In this document: positions 44,718 through 53,493 of the stretch, in pieces
Layout: each line of letters starts with the position of its first letter
Numbering within the stretch: position 1 is the stretch's first letter
Source of the DNA: Thermococcus litoralis DSM 5473
GTDB lineage: Archaea > Methanobacteriota_B > Thermococci > Thermococcales > Thermococcaceae
Assembly (NCBI RefSeq): GCF_000246985.2
Contig: NC_022084.1
Location: 119,994 to 183,993, forward strand
Reading direction: 5' to 3'
Length of the DNA stretch: 64,000 bases
The notes under the pieces: generated by a model
Told to the model about the DNA's origin: nothing
The model's database searches: none
Seen by the model: only the letters and a program-made list of their open reading frames with translations
Translations under genes and position numbers: made by a program

Positions 44718-45141
44718 CTCCATCGAGAGAGGCTATTTCTTCAAGTATCTCATCAAGTCTGGTTTTATCTGCTTCAACAATAAGGTCTATATCTCCAGTA
44801 ACCCTGTAAACGCGCTTAACTTTGAGCTTTTTGATTGCATCGTAAACGGATTTTCTTTTTGTGGGTTCAATTCTGACAAAAATGAATACATCTCCTTTCT
44901 TTTCACCCAGAAACTCCAACGCTTTGTCGGTGAGATCTATAAACCCTCTACCCGTTCTTATGTATCCGAGCTCCTTGAGGGTCTTGAGATGATTGCTTAA
45001 AGCCTGTCTTGTTATTCCCAATTCCTCGGCTATCTCATCTTGAGTTTTTTCAACAGTGTGTACCTCTATGGTTTTTCCCTCTTTGTAAAGCTTTTTGAGC
45101 AATTCTACTTGTCTTGATGTAAGTGTAGCTTCGGTATTCAT
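44677..45141 (-). CDS. Winged-helix regulator with Lrp-like RAM domain
   Basis: A 154-residue protein: HTH (LTSRQVELLKKLYKEGKT, KTQDEIAEELGITRQALSNH) and a C-terminal Lrp-type domain (GDVFIFVRIEPTKRKSVYDA, VTGDIDLIVEADKTRLDEIL). A perfect palindrome lies in its promoter, suggesting autoregulation. RBS GAGGTGG. Confidence 0.82.
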   Translation of the reverse strand: MNTEATLTSRQVELLKKLYKEGKTIEVHTVEKTQDEIAEELGITRQALSNHLKTLKELGYIRTGRGFIDLTDKALEFLGEKKGDVFIFVRIEPTKRKSVYDAIKKLKVKRVYRVTGDIDLIVEADKTRLDEILEEIASLDGVRETIAHVVLETL

Positions 45142-45176
45142 TTTTTACCACCTCATTTTGTTTATTTTGCAATCAC

Positions 45177-45198
45177 AAACTATTAGGTTTAATAGTTT
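45177..45198. promoter_or_regulatory. Palindromic operator upstream of the regulator at 44677-45141
   Basis: aaactatta-ggtt-taatagttt: perfect 9-bp arms, 4-base spacer, about 36 bases before the regulator's ATG and next to its TATA-like GATTTATTAAAC. Placement over the transcription start fits repression. Confidence 0.6.
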
Positions 45199-45293
45199 AA
45201 TAAATCTTTTGGTCTTTGTAAATTGATTCCGCTACTTAGTCCCCCATAGACTCTGGGGTTAACTTTTTAATTGTTTCCTTTTTACTTTCAATC

Positions 45294-46367
45294 ATGAATA
45301 AGGCCAAATACACACAGGAAGTTCCAGAAGATAGAAATGAAGTCCTCAAGATCATTCAAGAAGAGAAAAAGCCCCTCAAGATTATGATATTGGGTGGGGT
45401 CGACAGTGGGAAAACAACTCTAACTGTGTTTCTAGCCAATGAACTTCTCTCTCAAGGATTTAGAGTGGCGATTGTGGACAGCGACGTTGGTCAAAAGGGC
45501 ATTTTGCCTCCTGCTCTCATAAGTCTTGGGTTTCCTGACAGCATTTTCACAACAATGGAAGAAATAAAACCTGTAAAGCACTATTTTGTAGGTACAATAA
45601 CACCAAATCAGTTTTTTGGAGAGATGGTAACTGGAGTTAAGCTCCTTGTGAATGAGGCTATGAAACGAAGAGCTGACATCGTTATAATAGACACTACCGG
45701 TCTAGTTCATGGTTCGGGAGTTGAGTTAAAAAGAATGAAAATAGAGATGGTTAAGCCTGATCTGGTACTTGCTTTACAGAGAAAAGACGAGCTTGAGGAC
45801 ATCCTCAGGCCTTTTGAAAACAAAACAAGAGTAATTCGGCTAGCGATCAGTGAAAACGCAAAGCTTCATACAAGGGAAGAAAGAAGGCAAATAAGAAAAG
45901 AAAAGTGGAAAAAGTACTTTGAAAACTCCAGTGAATACATTCTAGACCTTCGAAAGTTTTACATCAGCGGTACTTTGATGTTTCAGGGAAAAGAAATAAG
46001 TGAAGAAGAGAAAGGTCTCCTGGAGAGTCTATTTAGGTGGCTTATTTTCCATGGGAGAAAAATTGCCAGCAGGTATTTTGTTGTAAAGGCTGATATCGGG
46101 AGTTTCCCAAGAAATTTTGATAAAAATGCCATGAACGCAGTGGATCTAGAAAACTTGAGTAACCTCCTTATTGGTTTTATAGACAAAGATGGTTTTTGCC
46201 TGGGACTTGGAATTCTGAAGCTGATAAACTTCAAAGAGCTTAAAGCCCATGTGCTAACTCCTTTAAATGAAAATGAAATTAAAAACGCCGTCGAAATAAG
46301 GTTTGGGAGAATTAGAGTTCGGGAAGACGGAGAAGAACTTGGGCTTTTACACAGGGATGCCCTTTAG
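45294..46367 (+). CDS. Polynucleotide 5'-hydroxyl kinase (Clp1/Grc3 family)
   Basis: A 357-residue protein. Walker A GGVDSGKTTL (about residue 35), DSDVGQKGILPPALISLG and VGTITPNQFF are the Clp1/Grc3 landmarks; the C-terminal ~100 residues form the small beta domain. The P. horikoshii homologue phosphorylates RNA and DNA 5' ends. Likely RNA processing or repair. Confidence 0.87.
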   Translation: MNKAKYTQEVPEDRNEVLKIIQEEKKPLKIMILGGVDSGKTTLTVFLANELLSQGFRVAIVDSDVGQKGILPPALISLGFPDSIFTTMEEIKPVKHYFVGTITPNQFFGEMVTGVKLLVNEAMKRRADIVIIDTTGLVHGSGVELKRMKIEMVKPDLVLALQRKDELEDILRPFENKTRVIRLAISENAKLHTREERRQIRKEKWKKYFENSSEYILDLRKFYISGTLMFQGKEISEEEKGLLESLFRWLIFHGRKIASRYFVVKADIGSFPRNFDKNAMNAVDLENLSNLLIGFIDKDGFCLGLGILKLINFKELKAHVLTPLNENEIKNAVEIRFGRIRVREDGEELGLLHRDAL

Positions 46368-46414
46368 AGAAAGGTTTTTTAACCGCTCTACCATTTTAAT
46401 ATTAGGTGTGCCTA

Positions 46415-47254
46415 ATGGAACTCAAGGGATTCTTGGAAATTCTAAGGCCAGCTAACTGTGTTGTAGCAGGTTTAGTTGGAATTTTGGGCGCTACTGTAGC
46501 ATTAGGCAATCTTCCCAGCTATGAAAAAAGCTTGATGATTTTTCTTGTGGTATTCTTAGGGTGCAGCTGGGGCAATATAATCAACGATTATTTTGATTAT
46601 GAGATTGACAAAATCAATCGACCCAACAGACCACTTCCCCGAGGAGCACTCTCAAGAAAAGTCGCCCTCGTTTATGGACTATGCTTATCTGCTTTAGGAC
46701 TTTTTATAGCTTATATGCTTAATCTGTGGGCATTTTTCTTTGCCTTTGGAGCATATCTACTGATGTACCTCTACGCTTGGAGACTCAAACCCACACCACT
46801 TGTTGGGAATCTAGCAGTAGCAACCCTTACTGGAGCTACTCCTCTTTACGGGGCTATTGCTGTAGGTAAAATTGGCCTTGCCGGATATCTTGCCCTCTGT
46901 GCGTTTTTAGTGAACGTCGCAAGGGAGATATTCAAGGATGTGGAGGATGTTGAAGGGGATAAAGCCCATGGAGCCAAAACCCTCCCTATCGTTTGGGGAG
47001 TTGAAAAAGCATCAAAACTTGGTGTTCTATTTAGCATTGCAACTGTAATCGCTTCATTCTTACCCGTAAAAGCCGGAATTGGTCTTGGATACCTTCCGAT
47101 AATAGTTGTAGACGGGATAATTTTATTTTCATCATACGAAATTTTAAAAGACCCCTCCCCAATTACCGCTGGGAAAGTTCAACGGAAGTTAAAACTCGCC
47201 ATTTATTTGGCGGTGTTCAGCTTCTTGTTAGGCTCACTGACAAAGGAGGTGTGA
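46415..47254 (+). CDS. Digeranylgeranylglyceryl phosphate synthase (UbiA family)
   Basis: A 279-residue membrane prenyltransferase with about eight helices. NDYFDYEIDKINRPNRPLP and DVEDVEGDKAHGAKTLP are the two Asp-rich motifs of UbiA enzymes. RBS AGGTG before ATG 46415. It adds the second geranylgeranyl chain in archaeal membrane lipid synthesis. Confidence 0.9.
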   Translation: MELKGFLEILRPANCVVAGLVGILGATVALGNLPSYEKSLMIFLVVFLGCSWGNIINDYFDYEIDKINRPNRPLPRGALSRKVALVYGLCLSALGLFIAYMLNLWAFFFAFGAYLLMYLYAWRLKPTPLVGNLAVATLTGATPLYGAIAVGKIGLAGYLALCAFLVNVAREIFKDVEDVEGDKAHGAKTLPIVWGVEKASKLGVLFSIATVIASFLPVKAGIGLGYLPIIVVDGIILFSSYEILKDPSPITAGKVQRKLKLAIYLAVFSFLLGSLTKEV

Positions 47255-47258
47255 GAAT

Positions 47259-47639
47259 ATGGAATTCAAGGAGCAAATCAAAGATAAATTATCCGATAAG
47301 GAGTTGTGGATGGTCATCACCTTCAAAACCCCCTATGGCCCTGGAGAAACTATGGACAGGCTTGCAAGTGTTTTAGAAGAACTTGGATGGCAGGTTATGT
47401 TTAAAGCTAACTGGTGGACTGCGGATATTCCTTACGGCGTTATAAGGATAGATATCGAGCAAGATGGAAGGGAAAAGATTGTGCTTGGAAGGTGGATACT
47501 AGGGAGCAAGTGCGAGCTTTTAAAGATAGAGAGCATGGATCTAGAGAGAGGCAAAAACGAGTTCTACAGACTTATAGATGGAATAACTTCAACCCTAATT
47601 TACGATCCGGTAATTAGGACAATGAGAGAGCAATACTGA
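47259..47639 (+). CDS. Conserved hypothetical protein
   Basis: A 126-residue soluble alpha/beta protein: VITFKTPYGPGETMDRLASV, then a Trp-rich strand (FKANWWTADIP). Starts 4 bases after the DGGGP synthase gene, RBS GGAGGTG, so co-transcribed. I do not recognise the family. Confidence 0.65.
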   Translation: MEFKEQIKDKLSDKELWMVITFKTPYGPGETMDRLASVLEELGWQVMFKANWWTADIPYGVIRIDIEQDGREKIVLGRWILGSKCELLKIESMDLERGKNEFYRLIDGITSTLIYDPVIRTMREQY

Positions 47640-47670
47640 CCTTCTTTTTTAAAATTTAAAAAGAAAGAGG

Positions 47671-48474
47671 CTACTCGAGTATTTGATAATAGCCGACTTC
47701 AGGCTCAAAAATTTCTCCTTCTGCAAGGAGAGCTCTAACTGCATCCTCAATTGTCTCTGGATCGTATTTATCTTGAAGTTTTCTCTGGATGAACTTCAAT
47801 GAAACTGCAGTTCCCTTTGACCTAAGTATCTCCAACACAGCCTTCTTGACCTCTTCAAGTTCCTTACTAACTTCTGCAGATTCCTCCTCAAACAATTCCT
47901 CCTCAAAAGCAGCCTCTTCGGCTTTTTGCTCCATTATTATGCCGTAAAGCTCATCTATTGTAGTGAGCAAATCTTCACTTATTCCCTTGTTCTTTGCGAT
48001 AACCTTGGCCTTTGCGGTAATTCCATAGGTGTTGTATATCTCAAACGCTGTTCTGGCTTTTTTAATGTGCTCAACCTTGTCTTTAAGTGCCTCGTATCGG
48101 TGCAGTATCCACATATTAGGGTCGACTTTGCTAACTCCCTCAACGAGTATTTGTTTGTCATCTCTCCACTCGGCTATCTTTCCAATCAATTGAACCATGT
48201 CTCCTCTCTTTACCAAGCGGGCAAACTTAGTGTCGTCTCTAAATCCAAGAACCCATATTACTCCGGTTCCATCATCTACTTGGAACTTTCCATAAGTTTC
48301 ATCTTCCGCAATTATGGGCTCTCTAACCACTGTTCCCACTATCTTTGCCCTATATACTTTTCTTGCATCCTTTGTGATAAGGTAATTTGGTTCGAAATCC
48401 CCCTCGCCCTTAACATAAAATCCCTCTAGAATGTCTTTTATGTAGACCCTTGTTGAAGGTAATCTCTTTTTCAT
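47671..48474 (-). CDS. rpa32: Replication protein A subunit RPA32
   Basis: A 267-residue protein: an OB fold (KIVGTVVREPIIAEDETYG; DDGTGVIWVLGFRDD) and a C-terminal winged helix (LEILRSKGTAVSLKFIQRKL). Start ATG 48474 overlaps the RPA14 stop as ATGA. Part of the heterotrimeric archaeal RPA that binds single-stranded DNA and recruits replication and repair proteins. Confidence 0.93.
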   Translation of the reverse strand: MKKRLPSTRVYIKDILEGFYVKGEGDFEPNYLITKDARKVYRAKIVGTVVREPIIAEDETYGKFQVDDGTGVIWVLGFRDDTKFARLVKRGDMVQLIGKIAEWRDDKQILVEGVSKVDPNMWILHRYEALKDKVEHIKKARTAFEIYNTYGITAKAKVIAKNKGISEDLLTTIDELYGIIMEQKAEEAAFEEELFEEESAEVSKELEEVKKAVLEILRSKGTAVSLKFIQRKLQDKYDPETIEDAVRALLAEGEIFEPEVGYYQILE

Positions 48475-48839
48475 TCTAACCACCACACAAGAGCGTTTTC
48501 AAGTTTAGGTAAGAGTTTCTTCTCTAGTTCTTGAATCTCCTCAAGGTATTCGAGATTTACATTGCTGAAATCTTGAACAACCTCCCCATATATGTGAACC
48601 TTTTCGTTCCTAATGACCCTTCCAATTACCCTAACCGTTTGTCCAATTTTTGGCAAGATGTTCTCCTCACATTCAATGGCTATAACTCCAGTTCCGTCAT
48701 CAAGCCAAAAGATATAGTCTATTTTGTCAACTTTAACAACCTTGCCGATCAATGAGACTCTAACATCTTCCGGAGTTATCTCTGCAATTTTCTTTTCAAC
48801 CGCAGGTTTTCTTCTCCTAATTTGAGGAACTTCTTCCAT
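48471..48839 (-). CDS. rpa14: Replication protein A subunit RPA14
   Basis: A 122-residue single OB-fold protein (VSLIGKVVKVDKIDYIFWLD; GQTVRVIGRVIRNEKVHIYG). RBS GGAGGTAG. One base after the RPA41 gene, in the fixed order RPA41-RPA14-RPA32 of Thermococcales. Confidence 0.93.
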   Translation of the reverse strand: MEEVPQIRRRKPAVEKKIAEITPEDVRVSLIGKVVKVDKIDYIFWLDDGTGVIAIECEENILPKIGQTVRVIGRVIRNEKVHIYGEVVQDFSNVNLEYLEEIQELEKKLLPKLENALVWWLE

Positions 48840-48840
48840 C

Positions 48841-49902
48841 TCACTCTACCTCCTTCAAGAGCTCTCTCCTGACTCTTTCAATTTCTTTTTCGTACTCAAC
48901 CTCATCCCATGAAGATGCTTTCAATATAAGCCCCAAGAATCTGTCCTCAACGACGTTCCCCCTGACGATTATCTCTTTTCCGAGAACATGGTAGAACTCT
49001 TCTTCTGCAAGCTTTCTTCCGGCTTCCCTCATAGTTAGGCCAGTGTTTACAAGCTCTTTAAGCTTCTCGCTAATATCCTCCGGCTCAGCCCCAAGAATCT
49101 CCACTACATCGTCCCCAAAGAGGGTAACCCTTATGTAGCCTGTTGAGTCATCGAGACCAAAGTCCAGTATAGTGGCTTTTATAGGTTTAACCTCACCGTG
49201 CTCTATACACACCCATGTCTCCGTTGCCGGATCGTAATCAACCTTTTTCCTACATTGAGGACATGCATCGTAGGCTATAACCCTGTAAAGCTTCGCTATT
49301 GTACCCCTAACTTCGACGAACTTTTCTCCACCCATCAAGTCCCCTATGTTTTTTCTCGTGTAGTTGTAGCTCCTAACCTCCTCAATTGGTGGGATTTCCT
49401 TAACCCTTGGATCTTCGGGATTTATTATAACTCTGCTCCTGAAGTTAACATGAAGCTCCGGAAGACCTCTAAGACTTTCTCTCACATCCGCGTTTATAAT
49501 TTTGACAACTGTACCGGGCTGAATCTCATTATAATACTTTGCGATCTCGGAATCCCACAAAACAACCCTTGCCCTTCCAGTGTTGTCGTAGATTAAAAGA
49601 GCAGCAACCCTTCCTGTTGAGCCATCCTTCTTAGTGTATTCTCTAACAGGATACTTGCGCAAAACTCTACCAACTACGTTTATGTTCCTCATTCCAGGAA
49701 CTAAATCGGCAATATGGATCAGAGCAGGCTCTTCCTCCTCGGTTTCTACTCCAAGCTGTTCTGCCAAAAGAAGTGCGGCTGCGTGTTCAGAGATTTCATT
49801 AGTCTGAGCTATCTCCTTGATTTTATGCTCTATTTCCTTTAGGCTCATACCCGTTTTTTTCCTTATCCTATCCACAATCTCCTCTTTCGTTATAACCGTC
49901 AT
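48841..49902 (-). CDS. rpa41: Replication protein A subunit RPA41
   Basis: A 353-residue subunit: a helical N-terminal part, an OB fold (VGRVLRKYPVREYTKKDG; DNTGRARVVLWDSEIA) and a zinc-ribbon region (CPQCRKKVDYDPATETWVC). ATG 49902 preceded by AGGTGAG. Main DNA-binding subunit; first gene of the operon. Confidence 0.94.
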   Translation of the reverse strand: MTVITKEEIVDRIRKKTGMSLKEIEHKIKEIAQTNEISEHAAALLLAEQLGVETEEEEPALIHIADLVPGMRNINVVGRVLRKYPVREYTKKDGSTGRVAALLIYDNTGRARVVLWDSEIAKYYNEIQPGTVVKIINADVRESLRGLPELHVNFRSRVIINPEDPRVKEIPPIEEVRSYNYTRKNIGDLMGGEKFVEVRGTIAKLYRVIAYDACPQCRKKVDYDPATETWVCIEHGEVKPIKATILDFGLDDSTGYIRVTLFGDDVVEILGAEPEDISEKLKELVNTGLTMREAGRKLAEEEFYHVLGKEIIVRGNVVEDRFLGLILKASSWDEVEYEKEIERVRRELLKEVE

Positions 49903-50019
49903 ATACACTCACCTGAATAGTAATTCGCAGAGCAGGTATTTAAAGTTTTTGAATCTTTAATAGGCCCTTAAAATTTCTTCATAGTGCAGAAAAAGAAAAA
50001 CGAGGGGTATAAGAAATTA

Positions 50020-50592
50020 CTACTCCACGTTTTTCTCTTCTTGTTGCTTCTCTATTTTTGCTATTAAGTCGGAATATTCAGCATGAACAACCTTTTTGAA
50101 GGCTTCCTTTATTATCAAAGGGTCGTTTTCTGGGAATCCGTAAAGCTCTGCAAACTTCTGGGTTGTTCCAAGGATTTTAGTCCTCTCATAAGGCTCTGCA
50201 TAGATAAGACCCATTTCCAACAGGCGTTTTATGTGTTCATAAGCTTGGCTCCCCCTGAGCTTTACCAGTTTGCTCTGCTCTATTGGCTGTAGATAAGCTA
50301 TTAAAGCGAGAGTTTTGAGCTCTCCAGTTCTTAGATCCGGCCTTGGCATGAGATGAATAACCCTTTGGGAGTATTCTTGTTTAACCTGCATCACATATTT
50401 ATCACCGAGAACCCTTACAACTTCTATGGCACTTTTCCTCTCGGCATATTCAGCCGCTATAAGTTCAATAAGCTTTTCGAGATAGTCGAGAGATTTAATT
50501 CCAAGGGCTTTGGATAGCTCTTTAAGGCTTAAAGGTCGTCCCGCAACAAACAGGGCAGCCTCCACCAAGGCCTTATCCTCTATTAATCCCAT
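50020..50592 (-). CDS. scpB: Segregation and condensation protein ScpB
   Basis: A 190-residue winged-helix protein: DKALVEAALFVAGRPLSLKELSKAL, VVRVLGDKYVMQVK, LKTLALIAYLQPIEQSKLVK and ILGTTQKFAELYG are ScpB hallmarks. RBS AGGTG before ATG 50592. Kleisin-associated subunit of SMC; no scpA in the window. Confidence 0.9.
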   Translation of the reverse strand: MGLIEDKALVEAALFVAGRPLSLKELSKALGIKSLDYLEKLIELIAAEYAERKSAIEVVRVLGDKYVMQVKQEYSQRVIHLMPRPDLRTGELKTLALIAYLQPIEQSKLVKLRGSQAYEHIKRLLEMGLIYAEPYERTKILGTTQKFAELYGFPENDPLIIKEAFKKVVHAEYSDLIAKIEKQQEEKNVE

Positions 50593-50667
50593 AATCATCA
50601 CCTAAGGACAGTTTTCGGATTAACCCATTATTGTCTTTTCTGTTTTATATCGCTTTCGCATCCCTCA

Positions 50668-50976
50668 TTACCTTTCATAGAATATCTCGTAGTGCTGGAC
50701 GTACTTCTCCTTCTCAAGCAGGAACTCGTCGTCCTCCGGGTAGTATTTGGCCAGTTCAGGGTTTTCGCCCGCGAACTTCTTGATGGACTCCCATGAATCC
50801 CATATCGTCACGAGCAGGAAGTGGGTTTCGTTCTCCTCGTCCCTCCTCGTGAAGTAGAGCTTCAAAAGCCCCTCGACGGAACTGTAGTCAGGAACCGCCC
50901 GCTCTATCAAAAAGCGCTCGTAGGCGTCTCCCTTCTCTCTCGGCACGCGCCCGTGCCACAGCCTCATAATAGCCAT
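50668..50976 (-). CDS. ABM-domain (monooxygenase-like) protein
   Basis: A 102-residue ferredoxin-like fold protein: MRLWHGRVPREKGDAYERF, THFLLVTIWDSWESIKKFAG, ending in a strand EKYVQHYEIFY. Matches the antibiotic-biosynthesis-monooxygenase superfamily. Start of the GC-richer section. Function unknown. Confidence 0.72.
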   Translation of the reverse strand: MAIMRLWHGRVPREKGDAYERFLIERAVPDYSSVEGLLKLYFTRRDEENETHFLLVTIWDSWESIKKFAGENPELAKYYPEDDEFLLEKEKYVQHYEIFYER

Positions 50977-51068
50977 AGAATCACCAGCATGGATTCGTCC
51001 GGAGGGATATAACTCTTGTGTTTAGGGAGCGCTACCTCCGGTGGGAAACAAATCATTGCCATGGTTTA

Positions 51069-53357
51069 CTACCCTTTCTCCTTGAAGGTCGAGACGTCAA
51101 AGACCCTGCTCAGCTCCTCCAGAACTGCCTCATAGAGATATCTGTTATCTCCCATCTTTTCCCTCCCGAGGGCTAGGTACTCCTCCCAAGGTTCACCTCT
51201 CAGGTTCTTTACCACGGCAAGGAAGATGTATCCCGCCCACGTCAGAGGATAGTTCGAGCTCTGGCCCATCATTATCATTTCCTTGGCGTCCTCCTCCGCC
51301 TTTTCTAGCTCTCTGGCCCCTATGAAGGACACACAGCGGTAGCCAAGAGAATCGACTGCCCTCCGGTAGTTCCTCATCCTCCTGAAGTACTCAACGGCCC
51401 TGCTGGAGTGCTGGACGGCCTTTGCATAGTCTCCAAGGTGGTAGTAAACCTTTGCCAGCTCCATGTGGGCCAAATTCTCGAAGAAGGAGAGGCCGTGAAG
51501 CCTCGCCACCTCTATCGCTTCGGTGTAGTACTTCAACGCCTCTTCTGGCCTTCCCATCCAGGAGTTTATGTCGCCGATGTGGAGAAGGACTATGGACTCC
51601 AGCTCGGGGTTGCCACCCATATCCCTCAGTATCTTCAGCTCCATGAAGGCGCTCTCCATAGCTTTCTCCGGTTCTTCTCTGTAGTAATAGAACTTGGTGA
51701 GCATCATGTAGTACCAGAGCCTTATCTCCGGGTCGCTGGAGCCCTCTGCAATCTTTTTCAGCTCCATGAGATACCTCTCCGCCTCATCCAGCCTCTCCGT
51801 CTCCATGTACGCGTCAGCTATGGAGGTAAGCACGTCGGCTTTGAATATTCCCTCAACTTTGCCCTTTACCCCGAGCCAGGTTTCAAGGGCCTTCTCGAAG
51901 AAGCCGTTCTGGAAGTAGAGGTGACCAAGCTCAAGGTCAACGTAGGGGTTTCCTCTCCCCGCGGAGAGCACCTTGAGATAGGGCCCCTTAAAGCTCCTCA
52001 CGAGTCTCTTGAACTTCCTGAGCCTCAGCTCCACGAGCCTCTTTATCAATTCCTCATCCCCAAGCCGGAGCGCGTATTCAAAGGCCCGTATGAAGGCCCC
52101 CTCCTCGTTCTTCCCCATCAGGTACTCAACGTATTTCCTGTAATACTTTTCCTCATCAACTTCCCGAATCCTCTCGACGAAGCCCCTTACGAGATCGTGG
52201 ATGAAGTACAGATCACTCCTCCTCTCCACAAGACCCTTCCTGAGGAGGGAGTGAAGAACGGGAAAGAGCGATTTCTCCCCATAGAGCCTTTTAAACGCTT
52301 CGTACTCAAGTGGTTCGCCAAAGAGAGATATAATCTGAAGGAGGAGCTTTTCTTCATCGCTCAACCTCTCATAGACCTCCTCAAGGAGGAATTCAAAGAA
52401 GTTCTCCGCCGCGGCATCCACGCTCCCTGGATACGCCTGGGAGAAGAGGATCAGAGCTAGGGGATGGCCCCTCGTGAGCCGGTATACCTCGGCAAAATCT
52501 TCAATATTCACGCTTCCCCCCTTGGCGGTCAGCAGTTCATAGGAACTTTCAACGTCAAGCCCGTCCAGTTTGAGGTAAAAAACTCCCCTCACACCGAACC
52601 TAGGCTTTTCCCGGGAGAGAACCACCACCTTTCCGGTTTTCATTTTCTCGGCGAGAAAAGCTATGAACCTCCCAAGCCTCTCGTCCCTGCACCTGTGGAA
52701 GTCGTCAACAACTATTACTGCCCCGGTCTTCTCAAGACCCCTGAGGATTATTTCGAATACTTCCCTCTCCTCAATGTTTCCAGCTCTCAGGTACTCGATG
52801 AGATCTGGGTAACCGAGGCGGTTTAGATAAAGGCCGACCTGCCAAGTAAAGTACTCGAAGCCATCGCCTTCCCTCACAGGATACCAGAAAGCATCGGGAA
52901 ACGCTTTGGCCGCTAAGGTGGTCTTACCTATGCCTGCCATCCCGTAAATTACTAGAATGGGCTCTTTCACCGAACTAAGAAGCTTGAGTTCACTTTCCCT
53001 CCCGAAGAAATCCTCGACGCTTGGAGCTTCCTCCTTGACTACTGTGGGAGTATACTCCTCCTCCCTCGCGGCCGCTACCTTGATCCCCTCCGGTTCGAAG
53101 TTCACCTTAAGCCCGTCAACTTTTAGGGAGTATCTCCTCACGTTTTTATCTCCAAAACGGATCCACCTACCCTCTACCAGCCCGGCCCTTTCGAGGGCCT
53201 TCAACCTTCTCGAAATATCGGTCTCGTTTTTCCCAAGGATTTTGGCGAGCTCCCTCGGGTTGAAGGAGCCGGAGCGGAGCACCGAGAGTATCTCAAGGTT
53301 GATCTCGCTGGAGAGGAGCTTCAAAACCGAGGGCACGTTTTCCTTCTTTCGCGGCAC
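51069..53357 (-). CDS. HTH-STAND ATPase-TPR regulator
   Basis: A 762-residue protein from GTG 53357 (RBS AGGTGG). Residues 10-70: ArsR-like winged helix (LLSSEINLEILSVLRSGSFN). Residues 115-330: STAND/NB-ARC ATPase with Walker A GMAGIGKTT and Walker B VIVVDDF, then a winged helix. Residues 430-760: TPR-like repeats (LELGHLYFQNGFFEKALETW, LLHIGDINSWMGRPEEALKY). Built like MalT-type signal-dependent regulators; a defence role (NLR-like) is possible but there is no effector domain. Divergent to the secreted-protein pair at 53494. Confidence 0.82.
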   Translation of the reverse strand: MPRKKENVPSVLKLLSSEINLEILSVLRSGSFNPRELAKILGKNETDISRRLKALERAGLVEGRWIRFGDKNVRRYSLKVDGLKVNFEPEGIKVAAAREEEYTPTVVKEEAPSVEDFFGRESELKLLSSVKEPILVIYGMAGIGKTTLAAKAFPDAFWYPVREGDGFEYFTWQVGLYLNRLGYPDLIEYLRAGNIEEREVFEIILRGLEKTGAVIVVDDFHRCRDERLGRFIAFLAEKMKTGKVVVLSREKPRFGVRGVFYLKLDGLDVESSYELLTAKGGSVNIEDFAEVYRLTRGHPLALILFSQAYPGSVDAAAENFFEFLLEEVYERLSDEEKLLLQIISLFGEPLEYEAFKRLYGEKSLFPVLHSLLRKGLVERRSDLYFIHDLVRGFVERIREVDEEKYYRKYVEYLMGKNEEGAFIRAFEYALRLGDEELIKRLVELRLRKFKRLVRSFKGPYLKVLSAGRGNPYVDLELGHLYFQNGFFEKALETWLGVKGKVEGIFKADVLTSIADAYMETERLDEAERYLMELKKIAEGSSDPEIRLWYYMMLTKFYYYREEPEKAMESAFMELKILRDMGGNPELESIVLLHIGDINSWMGRPEEALKYYTEAIEVARLHGLSFFENLAHMELAKVYYHLGDYAKAVQHSSRAVEYFRRMRNYRRAVDSLGYRCVSFIGARELEKAEEDAKEMIMMGQSSNYPLTWAGYIFLAVVKNLRGEPWEEYLALGREKMGDNRYLYEAVLEELSRVFDVSTFKEKG

Positions 53358-53493
53358 CTCGACCACCTTGAGATGGAACTTTCATCGTTGTTATTGGCCT
53401 TCAATCCTAATAAGACTTACTTTGGGTTTGAGTGTTTTCGTCAAACCTACAACGTAAGTACATTGGAAGCGCTCTCCAATATGAGGGATGGCC

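Noticed and set aside
51408-52460. 350-residue plus-strand ORF inside the STAND gene
   Set aside because: Antisense shadow produced by GC-rich third positions; His/Pro/Leu-biased with no domain.
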